Assembly: GCA_002344895.1 (NCBI GenBank)
Contig: DDUR01000043.1
Coordinates: forward strand, 474 to 32,883
DNA: 32,410 bases
From: Ignavibacteria bacterium UBA2333
GTDB taxonomy: Bacteria > Bacteroidota > Ignavibacteria > Kapaibacteriales > Kapaibacteriaceae
Reading direction: 5' to 3'
A program made the position numbers and the translations under genes. Position 1 is the first letter of the stretch. Each line of letters starts with the position of its first letter. Below the pieces are notes generated by a model. That model did no database searches, was not told the DNA's origin, and was given only the letters and a program-made list of their open reading frames with translations. Of the stretch, positions 24,095-31,331 are shown in pieces.

Positions 24095-24994
24095 ATGAAA
24101 GGCTTCCTAGTCCTTGTCCTGCTTCTGATTGCGGACGGTACTGCTTTGGCCCAGTCAGTACTTCCGCTTGACGTTGAGCTGTACGAACGGCGTGATGTTG
24201 TTTCTTCGCGCATAACGACCTTGGGTCGAACGGCAGTAGATATGCCTCCGGGTGAGTTCGGAGAACAGTCACTACAAACAACGGAAATAGACTGGAATGG
24301 TATCAGGCTTGATACGGTGACCGTGGGTCTTACATCTCGGAGTCAACGCGCCCGTACAATAGATGCAGTGGTCTATGTTGATGTTGATGACGCCATAAAC
24401 ATGGTTTCGCGTATCACTGATGTAATCTCTCAGGCATATGATAGGCCGACGAGCTTCGAGGCGACATTTGCCAGGTGGGAGCGTGGTGATGAAGCCCTCA
24501 TTTCTATTGGAATTGGCGAGTCCGACGAGCGCATTTGGTTAAGGTTTGACCTCGAGGCTCTGAATACCTTTCTCCCGGAGACAAAGCCCCTTTGGCCCCT
24601 TAACCTAGCAATGACCTCTGATCGTGAGGATGTTCGGTCGCGTCTTTCCGATAGTTGCCATAACGTCACCGCAATTGGCGAAACCCTCGTTTCAACCGGA
24701 TGTGTCTGGTATGGTCGTCCGGTATCCACGACAATGGTGGTATTCTCCCCAAACGGCCATCCACAACAAATAGAGCAGACCATCAAGGATATAACGGCGT
24801 CTGAAGTTGAAGCGCTGTTAGGTAGAATGTATGGCCCTCCAACGGCTGCTCATGACGGGCGGCCCACCTGGATGGCCGAGGATAGGCCTGCCGTATCCGT
24901 CACCGAAGGAGATGCGGGTGGCCGGCGTATTATCTATGATCTCCGTGGAATTGAGAAGCTCCAGATCCTTCAGCGCAGGGATTCTGGCAAGTAA
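24095..24994 (+). CDS. Exported protein of unknown function
   Basis: Protein of 299 residues that I do not recognise. It starts at the ATG at 24095 with a clear signal peptide (MKGFLVLVLLLIADGTALAQ), so it is exported to the periplasm or beyond. No membrane helix, lipobox or sorting domain is visible in the mature part. The body is mixed, with many Asp and Thr residues, and two cysteines near 189 and 205 that could form a disulfide. Longer frames upstream only reuse the other-frame DNA of the preceding sorting domain. A promoter-like pair lies directly before the start. A GGGGC-N4-GGGGC repeat encodes KPLWPL at about 163-168. It may be part of the cargo island or an older resident gene. Confidence 0.75.
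   Translation: MKGFLVLVLLLIADGTALAQSVLPLDVELYERRDVVSSRITTLGRTAVDMPPGEFGEQSLQTTEIDWNGIRLDTVTVGLTSRSQRARTIDAVVYVDVDDAINMVSRITDVISQAYDRPTSFEATFARWERGDEALISIGIGESDERIWLRFDLEALNTFLPETKPLWPLNLAMTSDREDVRSRLSDSCHNVTAIGETLVSTGCVWYGRPVSTTMVVFSPNGHPQQIEQTIKDITASEVEALLGRMYGPPTAAHDGRPTWMAEDRPAVSVTEGDAGGRRIIYDLRGIEKLQILQRRDSGK
24586..24599 (-). repeat. GGGGC-N4-GGGGC motif, copy 5
   Basis: Minus strand reads GGGGCCAAAGGGGC. On the coding strand it is read as CCC CTT TGG CCC C, encoding PLWP, a different frame from copy 4. Confidence 0.7.
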
Positions 24995-24995
24995 G

Positions 24996-25009
24996 GGGGC
25001 GAAAGGGGC
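24996..25009 (+). repeat. GGGGC-N4-GGGGC motif, copy 6 (intergenic, in the der promoter)
   Basis: Plus strand reads GGGGCGAAAGGGGC. It is the only exact copy outside a coding region and directly abuts the -7 box of der. Confidence 0.75.
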
Positions 25010-25017
25010 TATCTTTG
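25010..25017 (+). promoter_or_regulatory. Promoter -7 box of der
   Basis: TATCTTTG, an exact TAnnTTTG, followed by TGGTCCC and the ATG at 25025. The 11-base string TATCTTTGTGG is identical to that before the FKBP gene. Confidence 0.55.
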
Positions 25018-25024
25018 TGGTCCC

Positions 25025-26332
25025 ATGAGTCTAGTTGCCATCGTCGGCCGACCTAACGTCGGCAAATCCACGCTCTTTAACCGCATCATCGAAGAGCGTC
25101 ATGCTATCGTTGAGTCCATCCCAGGCGTAACACGAGATCGTCTTTATGCGAAGGGCGAATGGGCAGGCCGTCGTTTCCAGATCGTCGATACCGGCGGTAT
25201 TGTTCCCGATAGTGACGACCTCTTTGATACGGCTATCCGTGAGCAGGCTGCGCTTGCCATGGAGGAGGCTGACGCAATCGTGTTTGTTGTTGACGGTCGT
25301 GATGGTGTTATGCCTGTTGACCGTCAGATCGCCGGTCTGTTGCGTGCAACCAATAAGCCGATCACACTGGTGGTGAACAAATGTGATAATGCCAAGGAAG
25401 ACCTGAATGCTAGTGAATTTTACGAGCTCGGACTCGGCGATCCGTATGCCATTAGTGCGCTGAACGGACGTAGCACTGGTGACTTCCTTGATGCTGTTAT
25501 TGGTGTCCTGCCGGAGAATCCTGAAGACACAGAGGATGATCGACTGAAGGTTGCCATCGTCGGACGTCCAAACGTTGGAAAGTCGTCACTTACCAACGCA
25601 CTGTTAGGTAAGGACCGCATGGTGGTCACACCGATTGCCGGCACAACACGTGATGCAATTGACAGTGTGGTGAAGTTCTACGGTGAGGAGATTGTCCTCA
25701 TCGACACGGCAGGTCTCCGTCGTAAGAGTCAAATCAAAGAAAGTGTTGAAATCTACAGCGCTATGCGCACAGCCCGAGCTATCGACCGGTGTGATGTGGC
25801 TGTTGTGATGATTGATGCCACGGTTGGTATTGAGCATCAGGATAAACGTGTCCTTACACAAGTTGAAGACGCTCGGCGCGGAATGATCCTTGCGGTTAAC
25901 AAGTGGGACCTTGTATCCAAGGAAACACGTACTGCGGACAACTTTGTCAAGAAGTTCCGTGAAGACATGCCAACGTTAGATTACGTACCAGTGGTGTTTA
26001 TCAGTGCGCAGACAAAACAGCGAATTACACGCGTTCTTGAAATGTCGAAAGAGATTCAGAATCGTCGTATACAGCGTATCTCTACAGCAAAACTGAACGA
26101 CCTTCTCCTCCCAATTCTCGAAGCCACACCACCACCTGCTGTTCGTGGCCGTGACCTTCGTATTAACTTCGTCACACAGGTAAAGGCAGCACCACCTGTA
26201 TTTGCCTTCTTTAGTAACTACCCGGACCTTATTCCCGATTCCTATAAACGATTTGTTGAGCGTCAGCTCCGCGAACACATCGATCTTGAAGGTGTGCCGG
26301 TGAGTTTTATCTTCAGGAAGAAGAATGCGTAG
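25025..26332 (+). CDS. der: Ribosome-assembly GTPase Der (EngA)
   Basis: Essential GTPase of 435 residues with two tandem G domains, needed for maturation of the large ribosomal subunit. The first P-loop GRPNVGKST is at 7-15, with DTGG and NKCD following. The second P-loop GRPNVGKSS is near 180-188, with DTAGLRR and NKWD following. The C-terminal 90 residues form the KH-like RNA-binding domain (FVTQVKAAPPVFAFFSN, then YKRFVERQLRE, then VSFIFRKK). Length and order are standard. It has its own -7 box, and its end converges with the TauE gene. Confidence 0.98.
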   Translation: MSLVAIVGRPNVGKSTLFNRIIEERHAIVESIPGVTRDRLYAKGEWAGRRFQIVDTGGIVPDSDDLFDTAIREQAALAMEEADAIVFVVDGRDGVMPVDRQIAGLLRATNKPITLVVNKCDNAKEDLNASEFYELGLGDPYAISALNGRSTGDFLDAVIGVLPENPEDTEDDRLKVAIVGRPNVGKSSLTNALLGKDRMVVTPIAGTTRDAIDSVVKFYGEEIVLIDTAGLRRKSQIKESVEIYSAMRTARAIDRCDVAVVMIDATVGIEHQDKRVLTQVEDARRGMILAVNKWDLVSKETRTADNFVKKFREDMPTLDYVPVVFISAQTKQRITRVLEMSKEIQNRRIQRISTAKLNDLLLPILEATPPPAVRGRDLRINFVTQVKAAPPVFAFFSNYPDLIPDSYKRFVERQLREHIDLEGVPVSFIFRKKNA

Positions 26333-26333
26333 A

Positions 26334-26358
26334 GGTGGGGAGGCAGACTAGCCCCACC
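26334..26358. terminator. Shared hairpin between convergent der and tauE-like genes
   Basis: GGTGGGG / CCCCACC forms a 7-base-pair GC stem with an 11-base loop in the 15-base convergent gap. The stop of the exporter gene lies in the loop. There is no clear T-run on either side. Confidence 0.45.
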
Positions 26359-27133
26359 ATTCCCCGATCCCCACTGCAACTCCAATAAGAATGATAAACC
26401 ATCCAAAGATGCGTTTGAGGTGTTGAGGGTGGAATCGTGTTGAGAGAAAGAATCCCACAACGATGCCGATTGTGGTGAGAGCAGTAAACGTTATAACGAG
26501 TGGCCAGTCGTATTGAATGCCGCCACTAAGATCGGCTGTTACGCCAACAAGACTGTTGAGGGCCATCAGGACAAGGCTTGTACCAACTGACGTGCGCATA
26601 TCAAGTCTGCCCCAGATAACCAGGGCTGGCGTCATAAGAAAACCTCCACCAACTCCGAGAAAGCCGCTGACGACTCCAATAACGAGTCCAAGGAGGGAAA
26701 GGCGACTCATACGAGCGACGTCGGAACCCTCAGGTGGATGTGCCAGACGTAACATTCCTGTTCCTGCAGCAAGCAGGATCATAGAAAAGGCTAACATCAA
26801 CACCGTATCACGCAGGATAGCAGTTTCGCCAAGGTATCCGAGTGTCTCCGGCAGGGCAGGAAGCACAAACCGACGTATAACGGCGATTGACACGAGTGTT
26901 GTAAGGCCAAAGGCAAGGACCGCACGCCAGTTTACCTGACGCCGTCTGATGTATCCGATACTAACAAGAGATGTTGCAATCGTCACAACGAACAGAGCAT
27001 ATCCACTGGCAAGTGTCGGAGGCACACCTCCCAGATAGACAAAGGCCGGCACGGCCACAATGGCCCCGCCGGCCCCAAGAAGTCCTAGTGAAATGCCGAT
27101 TACAACGGCAATCACACCGAGAAGTACGGTCAT
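26348..27133 (-). CDS. TauE/SafE family sulfite or sulfonate exporter-like permease
   Basis: Integral membrane protein of 261 residues with about eight helices and the internal duplication of the TauE/SafE family: GLLGAGGAIVAVPAFV near the start and GFLGVGGGFLMTPALV in the middle. The ATG at 27133 overlaps the thioredoxin stop (ATGA); a longer frame upstream is only antisense or shadow sequence. Family members export or import sulfite, sulfoacetate or other sulfur anions. Being last in a persulfide dioxygenase-rhodanese-thioredoxin operon, it probably removes sulfite or thiosulfate made by those enzymes. The direction of transport is inferred. Confidence 0.88.
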   Translation of the reverse strand: MTVLLGVIAVVIGISLGLLGAGGAIVAVPAFVYLGGVPPTLASGYALFVVTIATSLVSIGYIRRRQVNWRAVLAFGLTTLVSIAVIRRFVLPALPETLGYLGETAILRDTVLMLAFSMILLAAGTGMLRLAHPPEGSDVARMSRLSLLGLVIGVVSGFLGVGGGFLMTPALVIWGRLDMRTSVGTSLVLMALNSLVGVTADLSGGIQYDWPLVITFTALTTIGIVVGFFLSTRFHPQHLKRIFGWFIILIGVAVGIGEWWG

Positions 27134-27453
27134 GCCTCGAGTAAACTGTTCAGTTGGTCGGCAATCTCGCCGTGAGGACGAACGCCTGAAGCACGCCACA
27201 CGATCTTTCCGTGATGGAAGATCAAAAGTGTCGGAATACTCTGTATGGCGAATTGACGGGAGATGTTCGGACTCGCGTCGACATCGACCTTGACAACAAC
27301 GGCGCGTCCGGCAAACTCCTTGGCGAGTTCCTTGATGGTAGGTGCAATCATGTGGCACGGACCACACCAATCGGCCCAGAAATCAACGAGGATGGGCTTG
27401 TCAGTTGTTGCGACGAGTTCGTCAAATTTTGTAGGATGTGTTTCGGCTGTCAT
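27130..27453 (-). CDS. Thioredoxin
   Basis: Thioredoxin of 107 residues with the active site WCGPC at 29-33 (Cys30, Cys33) and the cis-proline in QSIPT near 73. No signal peptide is present, so it is cytoplasmic. I use the ATG at 27453; a GTG at 27462 would overlap the rhodanese gene. Within this operon it likely reduces persulfide intermediates left on the rhodaneses or the dioxygenase. The family is certain, the specific role inferred. Confidence 0.93.
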   Translation of the reverse strand: MTAETHPTKFDELVATTDKPILVDFWADWCGPCHMIAPTIKELAKEFAGRAVVVKVDVDASPNISRQFAIQSIPTLLIFHHGKIVWRASGVRPHGEIADQLNSLLEA

Positions 27454-27458
27454 GATGA

Positions 27459-27752
27459 TCACCAGGCTAACATGCCACCCTTGAGGTTCTTGAGATCGTC
27501 ATATCCATTTGCTGCCAGGAACAAACAGGCCTGAGCGCTACGATTTCCTGAGCGACAGTACACGACAATCTCTTTTCCACGCATCGGTTCGAGTTCGTCA
27601 ATCCGATCTGGAAGTTCACCAAGTGGGATGAGGATAGAATTGGGAATGTTCTTTTCTTCGTGTTCTTCCGGCTGACGAACATCAAGGAGGATGACGGGTT
27701 CGCCAGCGTCGAGTCGGGAACGAAGTTCTGTGGGTGTGATTTCTGTGTACAT
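27459..27752 (-). CDS. Single-domain rhodanese (sulfurtransferase)
   Basis: Sulfurtransferase of 97 residues, a lone rhodanese domain of GlpE/PspE size without signal peptide. The catalytic Cys66 lies in the loop YCRSGNRS; LLDVRQPEEHEEKNIPNSILIPL is the usual domain start. It carries sulfur as a cysteine persulfide between small thiols, thiosulfate or proteins. It lies 11 bases after the persulfide dioxygenase and 5 bases before the thioredoxin ATG, so the four genes are one transcript. Confidence 0.94.
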   Translation of the reverse strand: MYTEITPTELRSRLDAGEPVILLDVRQPEEHEEKNIPNSILIPLGELPDRIDELEPMRGKEIVVYCRSGNRSAQACLFLAANGYDDLKNLKGGMLAW

Positions 27753-27763
27753 CTGGTGGTAAC

Positions 27764-29173
27764 CTAGTTTGTGGTGAATTCAACGGCCTTGGCATGTGCC
27801 TTCCAGCCAACATAACCCTGACTGTGATTGATGATGTTCGTAAAGCCTTCGCGTAACAGGAGACTTGATGCAATTGCGGACCGGTCACCACCCTGACAGG
27901 TGATAACAACCGTTCCTGTGCGAGGAATCTCTCCGAGATGTTCGCGGAGATAACCGCCATGGATGTTCCACGATCCAGGGATGTGGCCCGCTTCGTGCTC
28001 ACCAATTCCACGAACGTCAATCACCGTAAGTCCTTCTTCTCCCAGGCGGGATGCCAAAGCCTCTGTATCAATCTGTGTTGTTGTTTGAAGATCAACACCC
28101 TGATCGGCAAAGTCCGTAACGTTCGGATACCATCCTGCAATGTTGTCCAAACCTATTCGCAGCAGTTTGCGAACAACGTCATCAAGCTGTGACTGTTCGG
28201 CAATTACAACGTACGGGACGTCGTAGTCAACTAACCATCCAGCCCATGTTGAAAAGGCCTTATTGTTCTGAATGTTAATCGACCCTTGAAGATGGCCTCC
28301 TGCAAAGGCCATTTTGTTTCGTGTGTCAAGCACAAGTCGACGGCTTTCGAGTGCGTCACGCACCTCACTCATCGAGAGAAGGCGGGGTTGTGGCATGTGC
28401 ACGGCCAGTGGACGCGGGACCTTGTTGAGACGTTTCATCTGGGCGAAGTAACGGGGTGGTTCCGGCTGACCCATCAGGAGTTCTTGTACAAAGGCATCTT
28501 CGTTGGTGTGACGTAGGGCCCAGTTTACAAGCTTTTCGTAACCAACCGTTGATGAAGGTATTGCACCAAGTGCCTTACCACAGGCCGAGCCAGCACCGTG
28601 TGCTGGGTGAACCTGGATGTGATCTGGTAACTGACGGAATTTCTCGAGGGACTTCCAGAGTTGGCGTGCACCAACTTCCATGGTGCCTACATATCCAGCT
28701 GCACGCTCCAAAAGGTCCGGACGTCCAACATCACCGACAAACACAAAGTCACCCGTAAACATCATGATCGGAACGTCGGCGATGGCCGGCGTATCGGTCA
28801 CAAGGAAGGAGATGTGTTCCGGAGTGTGCCCAGGTGTGTGAACCACGTCAACCTTGATGTTTCCCACCATAAAGGTGTCTCCATCCTTCAGCCCAACGTG
28901 GTCAAACTCATACTTCCATTCATCTCCGCCCTCATCGGAAAGGTAGAGCATAGCGCCGGTAGCTTCTGCTATTTCGCGCGAACCACTAAGGAAGTCAGCA
29001 TGAATGTGAGTTTCGGCTACGTGCGTAATGGTCAGGCGCTCTTGTTTGGCTATCTCAAGGTATGTGTCAATGTCGCGTTTTGCGTCAATGACCATGACCG
29101 TTCCCGTTGCCTGACAGCCAACCATGTAGGAGGCGTGGGCTAGACCGGGCTCATAGATCTGTCGGAAAAACAT
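27764..29173 (-). CDS. CstB-like persulfide dioxygenase with pseudo-rhodanese and rhodanese domains
   Basis: Three-domain sulfur enzyme of 469 residues. Residues 1-250 are a metallo-beta-lactamase fold: iron ligands in THIHADF (His56, His58, Asp60), HTPGHTPEH (His116), GD at 141-142 and the HPAHGAGSACGK segment. A first rhodanese domain at about 262-355 lacks the catalytic cysteine (VVIAEQSQLDD at its place), and a second at about 365-465 has Cys426 in TCQGGDRS. This order, including the dead middle domain, matches CstB of Staphylococcus, which oxidises low-molecular-weight persulfides to thiosulfate and sulfite. It is first in the operon, preceded by a Crp-type palindrome at 29247. Confidence 0.92.
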   Translation of the reverse strand: MFFRQIYEPGLAHASYMVGCQATGTVMVIDAKRDIDTYLEIAKQERLTITHVAETHIHADFLSGSREIAEATGAMLYLSDEGGDEWKYEFDHVGLKDGDTFMVGNIKVDVVHTPGHTPEHISFLVTDTPAIADVPIMMFTGDFVFVGDVGRPDLLERAAGYVGTMEVGARQLWKSLEKFRQLPDHIQVHPAHGAGSACGKALGAIPSSTVGYEKLVNWALRHTNEDAFVQELLMGQPEPPRYFAQMKRLNKVPRPLAVHMPQPRLLSMSEVRDALESRRLVLDTRNKMAFAGGHLQGSINIQNNKAFSTWAGWLVDYDVPYVVIAEQSQLDDVVRKLLRIGLDNIAGWYPNVTDFADQGVDLQTTTQIDTEALASRLGEEGLTVIDVRGIGEHEAGHIPGSWNIHGGYLREHLGEIPRTGTVVITCQGGDRSAIASSLLLREGFTNIINHSQGYVGWKAHAKAVEFTTN

Positions 29174-29246
29174 AGCTGTGTTCCGTTGTCGTTAAGATTC
29201 TGTGGTTATCGCTGTACAAACTTCGTCATAGACAAGTGAACGATTC

Positions 29247-29262
29247 CGTGACAAAAATCACG
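29247..29262. promoter_or_regulatory. Crp/Fnr-type operator before the sulfur operon
   Basis: CGTGA-N6-TCACG is a perfect dyad with the half-site spacing of the Crp family (TGTGA-N6-TCACA). It overlaps the stop codon of the Crp/Fnr-like gene and lies about 75 bases before the dioxygenase ATG. Confidence 0.5.
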
Positions 29263-29890
29263 CTCGCTGGGCCAGCTTCCGTCGGTCCATAATCGTGATT
29301 TGCCCCCTTGCCCCTTGAATAATGCCATCATGGACAAATTCACGCAGGATTCGGGTCACAACTTCACGGGCCGTTCCTGCCTCCTCAGCCAGCTCCTCAT
29401 GCGTAATCCGGATAACGTCACCACCGGCACGCGCAGCATGATCAAGCAGCAAGGCTGCCAGCCGCTCGTCCATACGCCGGAAGACAATCTCTTCGAGCAG
29501 AAGCAGGATGTCCGTGAGTCGCGTTGCAAACAACGAGAACACATAGTCACGTGCCTCGTGTGACGTATCGATGAGTTTCCGAAAGTTGTCCGTTGTGACA
29601 ATTGCAACAACGGCTGACTCCTCAACGATTGCCGAGGCCTGATGGATGGGATTACTGAGTGCACACGACATACTCAGGATACAACTGTCACCTTCCGAGA
29701 TACGATACAAGGTGATTGATCTGCCGCTTTCATGTTCCTTAAACACACGAACGGTGCCAGACAGAATAAAGCCAATCCGACCGCACCCCTCGTTTTCGCG
29801 AAACATATAGGTGCCAGCATCTGCCGTGATGATGCTGTAGGCTGTGGAAGAGAGAAAGTTGAGATGGGGCGGAAGGGGCGATGTCTCCAT
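29258..29890 (-). CDS. Crp/Fnr family transcription regulator of the sulfur operon
   Basis: Regulator of 210 residues with an N-terminal cyclic-nucleotide-type sensor domain (about 15-130), the long dimer helix (DILLLLEEIVFRRMDERLAALLLDHA) and a winged helix-turn-helix with recognition helix in EELAEEAGTAREVVTRILREF at about 160-183. There is no Fnr-type N-terminal cysteine cluster. Three cysteines sit in the sensor domain, Cys36, Cys70 and Cys76, the last two in GDSCILSMSC; they could sense persulfide, which is inference. It lies just upstream of and parallel to the sulfur operon. A start-proximal box TAGTTTA lies 5 bases before the ATG. Confidence 0.9.
   Translation of the reverse strand: METSPLPPHLNFLSSTAYSIITADAGTYMFRENEGCGRIGFILSGTVRVFKEHESGRSITLYRISEGDSCILSMSCALSNPIHQASAIVEESAVVAIVTTDNFRKLIDTSHEARDYVFSLFATRLTDILLLLEEIVFRRMDERLAALLLDHAARAGGDVIRITHEELAEEAGTAREVVTRILREFVHDGIIQGARGQITIMDRRKLAQRA
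29302..29314 (-). repeat. Near-copy of the GGGGC motif with a 3-base spacer
   Basis: Minus strand reads GGGGCAAGGGGGC. It lies near the 3' end of the Crp/Fnr gene, encoding QGARGQ. Confidence 0.45.
29866..29879 (+). repeat. GGGGC-N4-GGGGC motif, copy 7
   Basis: Plus strand reads GGGGCGGAAGGGGC. It lies in the first codons of the Crp/Fnr gene (SPLPPH), much as copy 2 does in the VWA-OmpA gene. Confidence 0.7.
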
Positions 29891-29894
29891 ACCG

Positions 29895-29902
29895 GTAAAC
29901 TA
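29895..29902 (-). promoter_or_regulatory. Start-proximal -7-like box of the Crp/Fnr gene
   Basis: Minus-strand TAGTTTAC resembles the TAnTTTG boxes; TTTA ends 5 bases before the ATG at 29890. Confidence 0.35.
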
Positions 29903-30008
29903 CGGATTCGTGAACGTGTACCATCGACAGGCAAATTCACGGTTGTGTGCTGTGATGAATACGACGACGTTCGTGCAGAACATCAAACTTCAGGAAGGGG
30001 ACATTGTC

Positions 30009-30986
30009 ATGAAGTTGAACTACCGCGAGATAGCCAGAGCTATGCAGCCGTGGCGACGGAATTCGCCGATGGAAGATGTGCGTGATGCAATCTCATCTGC
30101 AACGGTTGTATTACTTGAACGGTTGACGATTGCCGAGAAAAGTGTTGACAACATTCAGGCCTTTGTCACAACCGTTGCGCGTCGTATTCTGAGCAACATT
30201 GAACGCCAGCGCCGTATGCTCGATTCAAGTGACGCGTGGGATGTTGCACGCTATACGAAGTATGAGCAGAAGTATCTGAGTGTAGATGATGAAGCGACAA
30301 TCGACGATCGATTTGAAACAACGATGCTCATGGAGTCGCTTCCAATTCCATACGCTGATGTACTCCGCCGACGATATCTGGATGGTTATTCGTTTGAGGA
30401 AATTTCAGCTGAGACAGGGATTTCGGCCGCCTGTCTGCGACAACGTCATGCGCGTGCTTTACGCGCTGCTCGCAAGATTCTCTCAGCCCAAGAGATGTAC
30501 AATGGGCACGGTGACGAGGGGAATAGAGAGAACAAGCTCACTCAGCAGACGGATGATAGGGCGGGGGAGAGTGCTGGAATGCAGTACAGGCAGGAACATG
30601 GTAGATATGGTCAAACCTGTATACGTGATTCCAAGGGAAGGTTTGCTCAGCAATATCCCGATGGTGCCCGCCGACGCAAGAAAAAAGAGAACAACAAGGG
30701 TAAACGTCGATCGACGAGGACCAAGACTACGCGCAAGACTCGGTTGTTGAAGAGCAGTGTCAACACTCACGTCCGTCCTGCTCTCGAGCAGAACGATAAT
30801 CGCAACGATAGCACAAAACGTAAAAAAGCCAATAATGTGAACAAGGCTGATGGACGAAACAAGAAGAAACGGAACAGCCCAAATCGAACACGTGTACGTA
30901 AGGATGACGTTCATGTCCTTCAGAAATCCAATACTCCGCGTCGATCCAAGTCGTTGAAGTCCGTGGTGAAGGACAACCAGCGCTAA
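30009..30986 (+). CDS. Sigma-70-like (ECF-type) factor with long basic C-terminal extension antisense to the next gene
   Basis: Frame of 325 residues; I chose the ATG at 30009, which has GGAAGGGG 8 bases upstream. Residues 1-158 look like a small sigma factor: a region-2-like segment IQAFVTTVARRILSNIERQRR near 52-72 and a region-4 helix-turn-helix at about 108-157 (LPIPYADVLRRRYLDGYSFEEISAETGISAACLRQRHARALRAARKIL). An ordinary gene would stop there. Instead the frame stays open for 168 more residues, very rich in Lys, Arg and Asn, exactly opposite the codons of the UbiA-like gene. The tail may be translated or simply mark a lost stop codon. It diverges from the Crp/Fnr gene by 118 bases. Confidence 0.65.
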   Translation: MKLNYREIARAMQPWRRNSPMEDVRDAISSATVVLLERLTIAEKSVDNIQAFVTTVARRILSNIERQRRMLDSSDAWDVARYTKYEQKYLSVDDEATIDDRFETTMLMESLPIPYADVLRRRYLDGYSFEEISAETGISAACLRQRHARALRAARKILSAQEMYNGHGDEGNRENKLTQQTDDRAGESAGMQYRQEHGRYGQTCIRDSKGRFAQQYPDGARRRKKKENNKGKRRSTRTKTTRKTRLLKSSVNTHVRPALEQNDNRNDSTKRKKANNVNKADGRNKKKRNSPNRTRVRKDDVHVLQKSNTPRRSKSLKSVVKDNQR

Positions 30987-31331
30987 ACAGGGAAGACCAG
31001 CAAGGATGGAGAGCAGAGGAAGTGTCAAGAGGCCCAGAACTACGGTCAGAACTCCAGCAACTCCGACGGCAACGTAGAGACCTCGACGGTGCCGAGCTGC
31101 AAACTGATGTCGTAATGTCGGATAGTCATCCTGCCTGCGAGCGTCGAGCAGCCGGTCCAGTGTGTAAACCGTCCACGCAATACCTGGAAGTACAATCCAC
31201 CATGACCAGGGGAGGTGAACATCAAGCAGGTTTGATGTGAGCAGGCCTGACGCAGCTACACCGGCAGCAATATCGACGTGCAAAAAATGCAGGAAGGATA
31301 GTCGGTGGAGCAGCTTGTCGGACCCCGTCAT
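30483..31331 (-). CDS. UbiA-like prenyltransferase or related multi-spanning membrane protein
   Basis: Integral membrane protein of 282 residues with about eight hydrophobic helices. The segment WTVYTLDRLLDARRQDDY at about 54-71 resembles the first Asp-rich motif of UbiA prenyltransferases, followed by a charged loop, and the length fits; the second motif is not clear, so the family call is moderate. Members join a prenyl chain to an aromatic acceptor in quinone, haem or pigment synthesis. The start overlaps the stop of the small upstream gene (ATGA). Its stop falls exactly where the sigma domain on the other strand ends, and its last 167 codons are antisense to the open tail of that frame. 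Confidence 0.7.
   Translation of the reverse strand: MTGSDKLLHRLSFLHFLHVDIAAGVAASGLLTSNLLDVHLPWSWWIVLPGIAWTVYTLDRLLDARRQDDYPTLRHQFAARHRRGLYVAVGVAGVLTVVLGLLTLPLLSILAGLPCLALVVLHHGLQRLGSTRSIGFLKDMNVILTYTCSIWAVPFLLVSSISLVHIIGFFTFCAIVAIIVLLESRTDVSVDTALQQPSLARSLGPRRSTFTLVVLFFLASAGTIGILLSKPSLGITYTGLTISTMFLPVLHSSTLPRPIIRLLSELVLSIPLVTVPIVHLLG

Noticed and set aside
27063..27076. A further GGGGC-N4-GGGGC match (minus strand, spacer CGGC)
   Set aside because: The spacer is not A-rich and the bases encode the conserved GAGGA loop of the TauE family, so protein constraint explains it.
27134..27370. Possible 79-residue N-terminal extension of the TauE-like protein
   Set aside because: It is out-of-frame thioredoxin DNA; the ATG at 27133 gives a normal family start and an ATGA overlap.
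3784..29879. Idea that the GGGGC motif is a strand-biased Chi or KOPS signal
   Set aside because: Copies occur about equally on both strands within this short window, without the skew expected for such signals.
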